Shown here one piece after another: positions 42,377 through 50,737 of a DNA stretch of 64,000 nucleotides (its first letter is position 1; each line of letters opens with the position of its first letter). The notes beneath the pieces were generated by a model. That model saw only the letters and a program-made list of their open reading frames with translations, was not told where the DNA came from and did no database searches. The translations under genes were made by a program, and so were the position numbers. The DNA lies in contig JANWJZ010000077.1 of the NCBI GenBank assembly GCA_025451675.1, positions 1 to 64,000 of the forward strand, given 5' to 3'. Source of the DNA: Halanaerobiales bacterium. Lineage in GTDB: Bacteria > Bacillota > Halanaerobiia > Halanaerobiales > DTU029.

Positions 42377-43398
42377 TGGAAAAGATTACGATTATTGGAG
42401 GAGGTAGTTGGGGTACAGCTATAGCACAGTTATTTGCCAATAACGGACATGAGGTCCTTATATATGTCCGGGATGAGGAACTGAAGAAAAATATTAACGA
42501 ATTAAATTTAAATACCAGGTATTTTCCGGAAATAAAACTTTCAGAGAGGATCAGAGCAACAGACTACCTGGAGGAAGCTGCAGTATATGGAAATATCCTT
42601 GTTCTGGCTGTACCCACTCATGTAAACCGCGGAATTTTGAAAGATATAAAGGATAAAACCAGAAAAGACCAGATCATCGTCTCCACAGCAAAAGGGATGG
42701 AGGAGGAAACCTTCTTACGTAATTCGCAGATAATAAAAGAATATCTGGATAATCCCATTGTAGTTTTATCTGGACCCAGTCATGCGGAGGAAGTTATGCG
42801 GGGTTTACCTACAACAGTAGTTGCAGCAGCAAGAGATAAAGAAGTAGCCCAATTAATACAGAAATTGATGATGTCTTCTAAATTCAGGGTTTATACCAAT
42901 CCCGATGTAATAGGTGTTGAAATAGGCGGGGCTATTAAAAATATTATTGCCATAGCTGCGGGGATTTCCGATGGTCTTGGTTATGGGGATAACACAAAAG
43001 CTGCTTTGATTACCCGTGGTTTATACGAGATGAGTAAAATTGGCGTTGCCATGGGTGGAAAAATGTTGACTTTTGCCGGGTTAAGCGGCATGGGTGATTT
43101 AGTGGTTACCTGTACCAGTGCCTATAGCAGGAACAGGAATTTTGGTGTCAAGATAGGAAAGGGCCTGACCTTAACTGAGGCCTTAAAGGAGATAGGGCAA
43201 ACCGTTGAAGGTGTACGGTCTACTAAGGCCTTTTATAAATGGTATCAGAAGGGTAATTTTGATTTTGAGATTCCCATTACCAGCCAGATTTATAAGGTGC
43301 TTTTTGAAGAAAAAGACCCTTTACAGGCAGTAGATGATTTAATGTTACGTTGTCCCAAACAGGAGATTGAAGAGGTAGTAACGGAAGAAAACTGGTAA
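42373..43398 (+). CDS. gpsA: NAD(P)-dependent glycerol-3-phosphate dehydrogenase
   Basis: Makes glycerol 3-phosphate for phospholipids. 341 residues. Dinucleotide motif IIGGGSWGTAIAQL at the N-terminus, LSGPSHAEEV near residue 137, catalytic Lys in GGAIKNIIAIAAGISDG near 190, and LSGMGDLVVTC. ATG 42373 (after AGGTGA) is taken as the start. Terminator follows. Confidence 0.97.
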   Translation: MMEKITIIGGGSWGTAIAQLFANNGHEVLIYVRDEELKKNINELNLNTRYFPEIKLSERIRATDYLEEAAVYGNILVLAVPTHVNRGILKDIKDKTRKDQIIVSTAKGMEEETFLRNSQIIKEYLDNPIVVLSGPSHAEEVMRGLPTTVVAAARDKEVAQLIQKLMMSSKFRVYTNPDVIGVEIGGAIKNIIAIAAGISDGLGYGDNTKAALITRGLYEMSKIGVAMGGKMLTFAGLSGMGDLVVTCTSAYSRNRNFGVKIGKGLTLTEALKEIGQTVEGVRSTKAFYKWYQKGNFDFEIPITSQIYKVLFEEKDPLQAVDDLMLRCPKQEIEEVVTEENW

Positions 43399-43435
43399 TG
43401 TTAGATATAGTTTAAATATAGTTAAGTTATATTTT

Positions 43436-43468
43436 CAGAGACTGTCTTCAGAGAGACGGTCTTTTTTT
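43436..43468 (+). terminator. Intrinsic terminator after gpsA
   Basis: Stem AGACTGTCT (43439-43447) with AGACGGTCT (43454-43462), one G-T pair, followed by a run of seven T. Confidence 0.88.
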
Positions 43469-43750
43469 ATATGAAAAATCCTGCGAAAGAAATTGGGAAA
43501 TAAGAGTAATATAGCAAAAAAAATTATAATATATTTTACATAGGAATCTTTACCTGCAGTAATTATTTGATAATCCCTTTTAGAAGTAATATTTTAGACT
43601 TGCCTTCATATATATATTATTGATGTTTATATATTTGTTGCTGGAAAGATATTTTTAAAAATCAATATAATTTAAAAAATTTATTGGGAGGGATGAGAAA
43701 GGTTAATGGTTATTTTTATTGCAAAAATTTATAGAAAAGGAGGGGAATAA
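43469..43750 (+). other. AT-rich promoter region of spoIVA
   Basis: With the gpsA terminator this makes a gene-free gap of about 350 bases. It is very AT-rich. No convincing sigma-A promoter is seen. GTAATATT near 43586 followed about 13 bases on by CATATATA near 43608 loosely resembles a mother-cell sigma-E promoter, as expected for spoIVA; this is tentative. No small gene with a proper ribosome-binding site is present; a 13-codon frame at 43693 has its ATG touching the purine run. Confidence 0.4.
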
Positions 43751-45229
43751 GTGGAACAATTTGATTTATACAGGGATATAAGCGAAAGGACCAATGGTGA
43801 TATATATATAGGAGTAGTTGGGCCGGTTCGGACAGGAAAATCTACATTTATCAAGAAGTTTATGGAACAGTATGTTTTACCCTTAATAAACGATAAATAT
43901 ATTAAGGAACGTTCAAAAGATGAATTACCTCAAAGCGCCAGCGGGAAAACAATAATGACTACTGAACCCAAATTTGTGCCAGAGGAAGCCATAAGGGTAG
44001 AACTGGGGGAAAATATTAATTTTAAGGTAAGGATGATTGATTGTGTCGGTTATACTGTTCCAGGTGCCCAGGGATATGAGGATGAAAATGGACCCCGGAT
44101 GGTATCGACACCCTGGTATTCTCATGATATCCCCTTTCAGGAAGCTGCTGAACTTGGAACTCAAAAGGTCATAAGGGAACACTCAACTATTGGGCTGGTT
44201 ATTACAACTGATGGGAGTTTTTCGGAAATACCCAGACATAATTTTGTAATGGCCGAAGAACGGGTTATTAATGAGCTTAGAGAGATTGGAAAACCCTTTA
44301 TTGTTATTTTAAATTCCGCTAAACCGAATGAAACGAAAACAGTACAGTTAGCTGAAAAATTGAGCGAAAAATATACTGTCCCGGTTCTACCGGTGGATTG
44401 TTTGAATCTGCAGAAGACAGATATTGAAACTATACTTCAGAGTATTCTATATGAATTTCCCATTCGGGAAATATATATTGATTTGCCGTCCTGGGTAAAA
44501 GGCCTGCCGGAAGAGAGTAAAATAAGAAAAAGTTTTGATGAAAGTGTTTTAACCTCTGTTGATGAAGCCGAGAAGATCAGGGATATTGAGAAAATTGTCG
44601 ACCTCCTGGCCGACAATGAGTTTGTCCGGGAAGTATATCTGGAGAGTATAGACCTGGGGGAAGGAATTGCAAAAATATCTATTGGTGTACTTGAAAACCT
44701 ATTTTACCAGACCCTTGAAGAGATCAGCGGCTTTTCCATAAAGAATGATTTTGATTTGCTCTCACTGATTAAGGATTTAAGCATAGCTAAAAAGGAATAC
44801 GACCGGATTGCCGACGCCCTTGCCGATGTCAGGGAAAAGGGTTATGGTATTGTCACCCCATCTCTGGAAGATATGGTTTTTGATGAGCCAGAAATTATAA
44901 AGAGGGGAAATCAATTTGGCGTAAAGTTAAAGGCCAATGCACCATCTATACATATGATTAGAGCAGACATTAATGCCGAGGTTTCACCGGTAGTCGGTAC
45001 TGAGAAACAATCAGAAGAGCTGATTGCCTTCCTGCAGAAGGATTTTGAAGATAATCCGGAAGATATCTGGGAAACTGAATTTTTAGGCCGCTCGCTCCAC
45101 GATATTATGAAAGAAGGTATATCCAACAAATTGTACAGGATGCCAGAATCAGCCCAGCATAAAATTAAGGATACAATTGAGAAAATCGTAAATGAAGGTA
45201 GTGGTGGTTTAATCTGTATTATTCTTTAG
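43751..45229 (+). CDS. spoIVA: Stage IV sporulation protein A, spore coat morphogenetic ATPase
   Basis: 492 residues, the normal length. Forms the ATP-driven basement layer of the spore coat on the forespore surface. Walker A is GPVRTGKST near residue 24; the Walker-B-like MIDCVGYTVPGA near residue 97 and the conserved TTEPKF sensor region follow. The middle and C-terminal domains end in GSGGLICIIL, similar to the membrane-targeting end of known SpoIVA. GTG start after AAGGAGGGG. It sits between gpsA and the HU gene, as in Bacillus, and is strong evidence that this organism can sporulate. Confidence 0.97.
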   Translation: MEQFDLYRDISERTNGDIYIGVVGPVRTGKSTFIKKFMEQYVLPLINDKYIKERSKDELPQSASGKTIMTTEPKFVPEEAIRVELGENINFKVRMIDCVGYTVPGAQGYEDENGPRMVSTPWYSHDIPFQEAAELGTQKVIREHSTIGLVITTDGSFSEIPRHNFVMAEERVINELREIGKPFIVILNSAKPNETKTVQLAEKLSEKYTVPVLPVDCLNLQKTDIETILQSILYEFPIREIYIDLPSWVKGLPEESKIRKSFDESVLTSVDEAEKIRDIEKIVDLLADNEFVREVYLESIDLGEGIAKISIGVLENLFYQTLEEISGFSIKNDFDLLSLIKDLSIAKKEYDRIADALADVREKGYGIVTPSLEDMVFDEPEIIKRGNQFGVKLKANAPSIHMIRADINAEVSPVVGTEKQSEELIAFLQKDFEDNPEDIWETEFLGRSLHDIMKEGISNKLYRMPESAQHKIKDTIEKIVNEGSGGLICIIL

Positions 45230-45246
45230 CCAGGCGTATTTTTTTT

Positions 45247-45284
45247 CGGGCTTGAGGGAAAATAACCTTAAGCCCGTTTTTTTT
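45247..45284 (+). terminator. Intrinsic terminator after spoIVA
   Basis: Stem CGGGCTT (45247-45253) with AAGCCCG (45270-45276), possible extra pairing of GAGG and CCTT inside the loop, then eight T. Confidence 0.88.
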
Positions 45285-45391
45285 ATGTTTTTTCAAAAAA
45301 AAATACATAAACATGCAGGAGATTATTGTTATACCGCGAATAATAAGTATTGAAATTATAAAGCAAGGAAGAAAAAGGGGGGGTGACAATT

Positions 45392-45691
45392 ATGACCAAA
45401 ACTGATTTAATCGATGCTGTAGCTGAAAAAACAGGGTTGACCAAAAAGGATTCAGGCGAGGCTGTTAATGCAGTGTTTGATACCATTGTTGAGTTTTTAA
45501 GTGGTGAAGCACGCAAAGCTGAAGCCGACAGGGAAAGTGTACAGATTATCGGGTTTGGTACATTTGAAGTAAAGGACCGTAGTGAAAGAAAAGGAAGAAA
45601 TCCTCAAACTGGTGAGGAGATTACCATTCCTGCAAGAACTGTTCCAGTATTTAGAGCTGGTAAATCATTTAAAGATTCAGTAGAAGGCTAA
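45392..45691 (+). CDS. DNA-binding protein HU with an eight-residue insertion
   Basis: 99 residues, against about 90 for usual HU. Starts [20 protein letters not shown]; the DNA-binding arm [20 protein letters not shown] is conserved. Between the second helix and the IIGFGTFEV strand there is extra sequence ([15 protein letters not shown] at about 38-52). ATG 45392 follows GGGGGGTGA; GTG 45383 is inside that site. Monocistronic, closed by a strong terminator. Confidence 0.95.
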   Translation: MTKTDLIDAVAEKTGLTKKDSGEAVNAVFDTIVEFLSGEARKAEADRESVQIIGFGTFEVKDRSERKGRNPQTGEEITIPARTVPVFRAGKSFKDSVEG

Positions 45692-45721
45692 AAGAGTTTC
45701 ATACATATTTTTATAGCCAGA

Positions 45722-45754
45722 AGAAAGGATTATTTTAATCCTTTCTTTTTTTTT
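45722..45754 (+). terminator. Intrinsic terminator after HU gene
   Basis: Perfect 11-base stem AGAAAGGATTA (45722-45732) with TAATCCTTTCT (45736-45746), loop TTT, followed by eight T. Confidence 0.92.
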
Positions 45755-45827
45755 GCCTGAAATAATAACCTGTTAGATGTATAAAATAATAAATTCAACT
45801 CTATACTATGCTTAAAGGAGTGATAGG

Positions 45828-45989
45828 ATGAAAAAGAGAAAAATAAAAAAGCGGGAAAATAAACTGAAAGAACCTGTTGTGATGGCAGAAGCAGCCTATA
45901 ATCTCAGCCCGGATGATATTGAGATAGGAGATGAGATTATAACTCACCGGGAACTTAAAGATAAAAAGAAAATGGAAGAGGATCATTAG
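45828..45989 (+). CDS. Small unknown protein (53 residues)
   Basis: Starts MKKRKIKKRENKLKEP, so strongly basic, then an acidic middle (SPDDIEIGDEIITHRELK) and a charged end. No membrane segment and no known family. Supported as real by a good ribosome-binding site (AAAGGAGTGA, about nine bases before ATG) and by its own terminator eight bases after the stop. The charge split suggests a nucleic-acid or ribosome-associated peptide, but that is only a guess. Confidence 0.65.
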   Translation: MKKRKIKKRENKLKEPVVMAEAAYNLSPDDIEIGDEIITHRELKDKKKMEEDH

Positions 45990-45997
45990 ATATAAGT

Positions 45998-46018
45998 AAG
46001 GGGCATAGGCCCCTTTTT
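45998..46018 (+). terminator. Intrinsic terminator after the 53-residue gene
   Basis: Stem AAGGGGC (45998-46004) with GCCCCTT (46009-46015), four-base loop, T-run. Confidence 0.85.
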
Positions 46019-46067
46019 CTTTAATTAATATTTTTAGAGAAAAAGCAGGAAAAATCAATGTTAAAAC

Positions 46068-46096
46068 TTGAACAAGTGCTTTGATTAAGGTATAAT
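46068..46096 (+). promoter_or_regulatory. Promoter of the 107-residue protein and PgsA-like genes
   Basis: -35 TTGAAC (46068-46073), a 17-base spacer, perfect -10 TATAAT (46091-46096). Leader of about 75 bases. Confidence 0.7.
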
Positions 46097-46179
46097 TATA
46101 TATTGTTAAATGTTGAAATAATTAAGCGAGTGACTGATGTGTGGCAGAACCAGGATTGTGAGAAAAGGGGGTAGGCTCC

Positions 46180-46503
46180 ATGGGGTTAATTAATTTTATA
46201 AAAAGATTTTTTCAGACACCACAGGATAGTAACCTTATATCTATCTACTTGAGGGATAAAAAATGTAATGAAAAGATAAAGGTACTGGTCCGGAAAAGTT
46301 ATGATATCCAGCCCCTCTACGAAGAGGAGGAAGAAGCAGCCTATCGTTTAAGTAAAGTAGTTATCTGTAATAAATGTTATAATAAAATTTACCTAACCAT
46401 GGATTTTGACCGGAACTTTAATCTTATAAAAGAAGAGGCCAGGGGTGGCGAGTTTATTACAGAGGAAGAATACAATAATGAGAAAACTGGAAGTGATTTA
46501 TGA
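46180..46503 (+). CDS. Unknown small protein with Cys motif
   Basis: 107 residues, not assigned. N-terminal amphipathic helix (LINFIKRFF), then YLRDKKCNEKIKVLV, a second Cys pair in VVICNKCYNKIYLTM, and an end rich in acidic residues with GGEFITEEEY. The layout recalls a group of short clostridial proteins with a CxxC ribbon, but only one Cys is left at the first site. Four-base overlap with the PgsA-like gene suggests co-translation. Confidence 0.7.
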   Translation: MGLINFIKRFFQTPQDSNLISIYLRDKKCNEKIKVLVRKSYDIQPLYEEEEEAAYRLSKVVICNKCYNKIYLTMDFDRNFNLIKEEARGGEFITEEEYNNEKTGSDL

Positions 46504-47027
46504 TGTCAGCGATTCCAAATATTCTTTCCATTACCAGAATAATATTGATACCTATTTATCTCTATTTTTTTATTAATGCCAACTATCTTACTGCTGGGAT
46601 TCTTTTTTGCATATCAGCCATTACAGATTTTTTTGATGGCTACATAGCCAGGAAATATGATGCAGTTACTGACCTGGGCAGGATTCTGGATCCTTTTGCA
46701 GACAAATTGACGGTAATAAGTATCCTGATTGCCCTGTTAATTTCGGAGATAATTCCCAGAATTATACCAATTATTTTACTGGCCAGGGAGCTTTTTATCT
46801 TTATTGGTTCAATTGTTGCTTACCTGCTTGGTTTTGATTTCATACATCCCAGTAAGCTGGGGAAATTCTCTATTTTCCTTTTATATCTAGCAATTGTATT
46901 ACAGTTAGTTGGTATCCAGACATTTGCCAAATATCTGTTTTATACAGTAGTCCCCTTGAATGTTTTTTCTGGATTGAATTATGTTTACACCACGATTAAA
47001 TATTTGTCAAATAAAAATAATAAATAA
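46500..47027 (+). CDS. pgsA: CDP-alcohol phosphatidyltransferase, PgsA type
   Basis: Predicted CDP-diacylglycerol-glycerol-3-phosphate 3-phosphatidyltransferase, making phosphatidylglycerol phosphate. 175 residues with about five membrane helices. Catalytic motif DFFDGYIARKYDAVTDLGR, continuing ILDPFADK (the DG-AR-G-D-D pattern), is complete. A sister specificity within the family is possible. Two adjacent ATG codons (46500, 46503) could start it. Adds to the window's phospholipid genes. Confidence 0.9.
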   Translation: MMSAIPNILSITRIILIPIYLYFFINANYLTAGILFCISAITDFFDGYIARKYDAVTDLGRILDPFADKLTVISILIALLISEIIPRIIPIILLARELFIFIGSIVAYLLGFDFIHPSKLGKFSIFLLYLAIVLQLVGIQTFAKYLFYTVVPLNVFSGLNYVYTTIKYLSNKNNK

Positions 47028-47044
47028 ATATATTTAGCTTTAAA

Positions 47045-47076
47045 GAGAGACAGCAGCATACAGCTGTCTCTTTCTG
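47045..47076 (+). terminator. Intrinsic terminator after pgsA
   Basis: Stem GAGACAGC (47047-47054) with GCTGTCTC (47063-47070) and a following T-rich tract. Confidence 0.82.
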
Positions 47077-47201
47077 TTTTATCTACACGGAAAATAATTT
47101 GTGGCGGCGACAAAGTAATACATTATCTATAAAGGAAATAAATGGTCTTTAAAGAAGTATAATATTGAGGCAATCAAGAAAGGGGGCTGATTAAAATAAA
47201 G

Positions 47202-48482
47202 TTGGCTGCCGATATATGGGAAGATTTTATTAAAATATTACTGGAATTCGGCTATAATTTAAATGTAAAGGAAAATAAGGAGGAAAATCTGAAGTTTGTC
47301 TGGGAAATTATTATAAATATAAAGAAAAATATGAAAGAGGAATTGGAACAGGCCATCAGAATGAATCTTAACCTTTGCTATGCCCTGGAAGAAGAAGGAC
47401 AGGTTAAAATACTGAATACAGGGATATTGAAACTAAATTATCTCTTAGATCAGAACATCTATCGACTGGATAATGATCCTCAAAAAGGTTTAATGGATTT
47501 TCACAAAATTCTTATTTCAACCTATGGTAATATCGATAACTTTATAAAAAATATCAAAACTGTAAAGGAAAATATATCTTTTATCCGTAAGAGAATGGAC
47601 CAGGAGCTTATTGATAAATATAATTATTTAAGAAAAATTACTTTACCGTTAAGGGGCTATGAAAACCTGCGGATTTCCTTAATTACACTCCTGGAAAAAT
47701 TTAAAGAAATCAAAGATATTGTTACCGACCCGGAGATTTATATAAATTTTAATACAGAATTAGATTATTTTATAAGGGAATATCAGAAAATTTACCGGCA
47801 GGAACATGATGCCTTTCACCAAAACTTAAAGGACTTTTATCAGAAATTATATAATTTACCTGAATATAAGGCTCTGGAGAACCTCTCCCGGATAGAGCTT
47901 ATTAATGTGGCCTATAATTTAAAACCTATCAAGAAATATATTGATACATTTTTCCCGGAAGAATGTACTGTTTCAGATCTGGATGATATGTTAAATAATA
48001 ATGTTAAATGCCACTGTGGTTTTACTATTGGTGAATCCTTTACAGTTCCTTCCCTTAATAAGATTAAACCCATGTTGAGAAAAGGAATAGCAGAATACAT
48101 AGAAAAAATCCAGAATAAAAGGTTCAGGCCTTTATTTGATAATTACTTAAGTTATAATAAGGATTCAATACTAAAATATATTCTGGATTACAAAATAGAT
48201 AAGGTTAATGGTTCAATTAAATATATAAATGAAGACCTGGTTAGAGAAATAAATAATGCCCTCAGTAATACCTATCCATTGAAAATATCCCTGGAGGAAA
48301 TAATCCCCAATATAACAGGTATATATTCCATTAATCAATTAAATCTCCTTGCTGAAGATCTGGAAAGAAACATAAAAAAAGCAGTCAGGAAAAAAATTAA
48401 GGGAATTGAAGATATTAAATATGAAAATATAGTGATAAATTTAGTCCTCCAGGAAGGAACTCAGGATTTTTCTGTAGAATGA
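47202..48482 (+). CDS. Unknown 426-residue protein with a Cys motif
   Basis: Not recognised. Soluble, largely helical, rich in Lys, Glu, Asn and Ile, with coiled-coil-like stretches (about 30-130 and 150-225). Near residues 255-275 there is PEECTVSDLDDML then VKCHCGFTIGES, with Cys at about 257, 272 and 274, a possible metal site or half zinc ribbon. No P-loop or nuclease motif was found. The Cys-bearing part resembles the C-terminal end of large multi-domain proteins in my memory, but I cannot name one. TTG 47202 is the nominal start; AGGGGG (47181-47186) lies far from it, so ATA 47196 or TTG 47202 is uncertain. Monocistronic, between pgsA and mtaD. Confidence 0.6.
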   Translation: MAADIWEDFIKILLEFGYNLNVKENKEENLKFVWEIIINIKKNMKEELEQAIRMNLNLCYALEEEGQVKILNTGILKLNYLLDQNIYRLDNDPQKGLMDFHKILISTYGNIDNFIKNIKTVKENISFIRKRMDQELIDKYNYLRKITLPLRGYENLRISLITLLEKFKEIKDIVTDPEIYINFNTELDYFIREYQKIYRQEHDAFHQNLKDFYQKLYNLPEYKALENLSRIELINVAYNLKPIKKYIDTFFPEECTVSDLDDMLNNNVKCHCGFTIGESFTVPSLNKIKPMLRKGIAEYIEKIQNKRFRPLFDNYLSYNKDSILKYILDYKIDKVNGSIKYINEDLVREINNALSNTYPLKISLEEIIPNITGIYSINQLNLLAEDLERNIKKAVRKKIKGIEDIKYENIVINLVLQEGTQDFSVE

Positions 48483-48516
48483 TAGATAATAGAATGATAA
48501 ATAATGAGGTGAAAAA

Positions 48517-49803
48517 ATGAGTATACTGATCAAAAATATAAGTGAAATATACACAGGGGAGGAATTGATAAAGGATGGCTGGATAGCCATAGAAGGTAAT
48601 CAAATTACCGCTCTTGGGAAGGGGAGTCCTGGCCTTGCTGAACAAAATTATACCCATGTTCTGGATGCCAGGGATAAGATAGCCCTTCCCGGTTTGGTTA
48701 ATCTACATACACATGCAGCCATGACTTTGCTGCGGGGTTATGCGGATGATCTGCCCTTGCAGGAGTGGTTGGAAGAAAAAATCTGGCCCCAGGAAGCTAA
48801 ACTGGCAGGGGAAGATATTTACTGGGGTACTAAACTGGCTATCCTGGAAATGATCAGTACCGGAACAACGACTTTTATGGATATGTACTTTCAGATGGAT
48901 CAGGTGGCCAGGGCTGTAGAGGAGAGTGGAATAAGGGCAGTTTTAAGTGAAGGCCTGATTGAGGCCAATGATGGTGAGGAAGGTTTAAGGAAAAGCCTGG
49001 AGTTTTGTAAAAATTGGCAGGGAAAAGCCGATGGCAGGATTCGTACCATGTTAGGGCCCCATGCTCCCTATACCTGTTCCAGGGAATATTTAATAAAAAC
49101 AGGTGAACTGGCCAGTGCCAACAATCTCTTTTTACATATACATATTGCAGAAACCAGAAAGGAATATGAAGATTTTCTAAATAATTATGATGCTACTCCT
49201 GTTCAGTATCTGAATAGTTTTGGCTTTTTCCAGAACAGGGTACTGGCTGCCCATTGCGTGTATCTTGATGAAAAAGATCTGGAGATTTTCGCTGAAAATG
49301 ATGTTAATGTGGCCTATAATCCGGGCAGTAATATGAAATTGGGCAGCGGAATTGCCCCGGTAATAGAGATGTTGGAAAAGGGTATCAATGTCGGCTTTGG
49401 CACCGATGGAACAGCCAGTAATAATAATCTGGATTTAATCGAAGAAGCCAGAATGGGTTCTTATATGCAGAAGGTCAAAAACTGTCTTCCTACTGCCCTG
49501 AATCTGGATGATATCTTAAAAATGCTTACAGTTAATGGGGCCAGGGCCCTGGGCCTGGAAGAAACAGGCAGGATAAAGGAAGGATATCTGGCGGACCTGA
49601 TCCTGGTCAATATAGAGGATAGTACTCATTTTTATCCACACCATAATAATCTGTCAAATCTCTTTTATGCAGGCAGCGGCAGGGATGTGGATACAGTTAT
49701 CATCGATGGCCGCCTGGTCTATAAAGAAAAGGAATTCCTGACCCTTGATAAGGAGGAAATATATTACCAGGTTGAAAAACTGAGGAAAAAGATCTTTGCC
49801 TAA
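48517..49803 (+). CDS. mtaD: Amidohydrolase, 5'-methylthioadenosine/S-adenosylhomocysteine deaminase type
   Basis: 428 residues. Deaminates MTA, SAH or adenosine in purine and methionine salvage. Metal-binding LVNLHTHAAMTLLRG near residue 65, HIHIAETRKEYEDF near 209, AAHCVYLDEKD near 243 and GFGTDGTASNNNLDL near 293 are typical. Substrate choice within the family cannot be fixed from sequence. AATGAGGTG precedes the ATG. Confidence 0.88.
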   Translation: MSILIKNISEIYTGEELIKDGWIAIEGNQITALGKGSPGLAEQNYTHVLDARDKIALPGLVNLHTHAAMTLLRGYADDLPLQEWLEEKIWPQEAKLAGEDIYWGTKLAILEMISTGTTTFMDMYFQMDQVARAVEESGIRAVLSEGLIEANDGEEGLRKSLEFCKNWQGKADGRIRTMLGPHAPYTCSREYLIKTGELASANNLFLHIHIAETRKEYEDFLNNYDATPVQYLNSFGFFQNRVLAAHCVYLDEKDLEIFAENDVNVAYNPGSNMKLGSGIAPVIEMLEKGINVGFGTDGTASNNNLDLIEEARMGSYMQKVKNCLPTALNLDDILKMLTVNGARALGLEETGRIKEGYLADLILVNIEDSTHFYPHHNNLSNLFYAGSGRDVDTVIIDGRLVYKEKEFLTLDKEEIYYQVEKLRKKIFA

Positions 49804-49826
49804 ATAAAATGAGCAGGATTTGTTCT

Positions 49827-49866
49827 AATCTCCCTGTAGAGAAATATATTTAAAACAGGGGGGATT
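49827..49866 (+). promoter_or_regulatory. Inverted repeat masking the ribosome-binding site of the VWA gene, with promoter-like loop
   Basis: Left arm AATCTCCCTGT (49827-49837) can pair with ACAGGGGGGATT (49855-49866): eleven pairs, one bulged G, one G-T. The right arm is the Shine-Dalgarno (GGGGGGA) of the gene starting at 49870. The loop holds TATATT (49845-49850), with TTGTTC at 49820-49825 as a possible -35 at loose spacing. Same design as 10778-10821. Confidence 0.45.
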
Positions 49867-49869
49867 AGC

Positions 49870-50550
49870 ATGAAATTGGATTCCATCAGGATAGTACTGG
49901 TCTTCCTCTTGCTTCTTGGGTTCTTCCTAGGTGCCTATGAAGGAATCTGGCGGCAGGGTGCACAGAAGGTAGCTAATTATAATATTGACTTAGCAGAAGA
50001 GAGCAAGGATATTTATCTCGAGGTAATCTGGGATGCTTCCGGAAGTATGTGGGGAAGAGATTATGGAGTGGAGAAAATTATAAGATCGAAAGAGGTCCTG
50101 AAAACTTTTACTGAGGAGATGCCGGAAAATGTCAATATTGCCTTAAGGATTTTTGGTGCAAGAAGGGTGGGGGATCCGGAGGATTCTTTTCTGGCTTTGC
50201 CCTTTGACAATGAAAACAGGGAAGATATGATTAATTTTATAACAAATGTAAAGCCCCTGGGCAAATCTCCCATAGCCTATTCCTTAAGGGAGGCCTGCAA
50301 AGATTTACAGGTAATCAATGGAAAAAAATACATCCTCCTGATCAGTGATGGCATTGACAATGGAGAAATACCGGCTGAAGAGGTCATCGAGGAAATCATT
50401 AATAATGATATTGTCCTGCATGTTGTCCATATAGGCGAACCGGAAGAAGCGGATGTAAAGGCCAGGCTGAAGGAGATGGCGGAAAAAACAGGGGGTTCAT
50501 ATTTTACTTATAATGACCATGAAAGGGTTATTGCCACTTTTAGCCAATGA
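49870..50550 (+). CDS. VWA domain protein with N-terminal membrane anchor
   Basis: 226 residues. One hydrophobic segment (about 7-24, signal or anchor), then a von Willebrand factor A domain from about residue 48: MIDAS DASGSMWG, a Thr/Ser region at GKSPIAYSLREAC, and SDGIDNGE. Such domains bind partner proteins through Mg2+. Probably extracytoplasmic. The upstream inverted repeat would hide its ribosome-binding site in read-through mRNA. A terminator separates it from the UPF0182 gene. Confidence 0.85.
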   Translation: MKLDSIRIVLVFLLLLGFFLGAYEGIWRQGAQKVANYNIDLAEESKDIYLEVIWDASGSMWGRDYGVEKIIRSKEVLKTFTEEMPENVNIALRIFGARRVGDPEDSFLALPFDNENREDMINFITNVKPLGKSPIAYSLREACKDLQVINGKKYILLISDGIDNGEIPAEEVIEEIINNDIVLHVVHIGEPEEADVKARLKEMAEKTGGSYFTYNDHERVIATFSQ

Positions 50551-50597
50551 TATTTTGCTCTATTAAATTTTAGAAGAGTAAATAACAGGAACTTCTA

Positions 50598-50625
50598 AAA
50601 AGGCTGTTAGAAACGGCCTTTTTTA
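50598..50625 (+). terminator. Intrinsic terminator after the VWA gene
   Basis: Stem AAAAGGCTG (50598-50606) with CGGCCTTTT (50614-50622), one G-T pair, seven-base loop, T-run. Confidence 0.85.
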
Positions 50626-50683
50626 TATTTTAAGGATTAAGCATTTAATTATTTAAGAAATTAAAGGAGGAAGTTTTTAAGAT

Positions 50684-50737
50684 ATGAGGAATATTATATA
50701 TAATTTAAGGAGGTACTATAATGAGAAAAAATACTAA
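50684..50737 (+). CDS. Possible 17-codon upstream reading frame overlapping the UPF0182 start
   Basis: ATG 50684 opens the frame MRNIIYNLRRYYNEKKY, ending at TAA 50737, 17 bases past the UPF0182 ATG (50721). AAAGGAGG (50663-50670) lies 13 bases before it, and the UPF0182 gene has its own AAGGAGG at 50706-50712. The spare Shine-Dalgarno has no other use, so this may be a leader peptide that couples translation; it may also be chance. Confidence 0.3.
   Translation: MRNIIYNLRRYYNEKKY

Noticed and set aside
43693-43734. 13-codon leader peptide before spoIVA
   Set aside because: The ATG directly touches the purine run, leaving no spacing for initiation.
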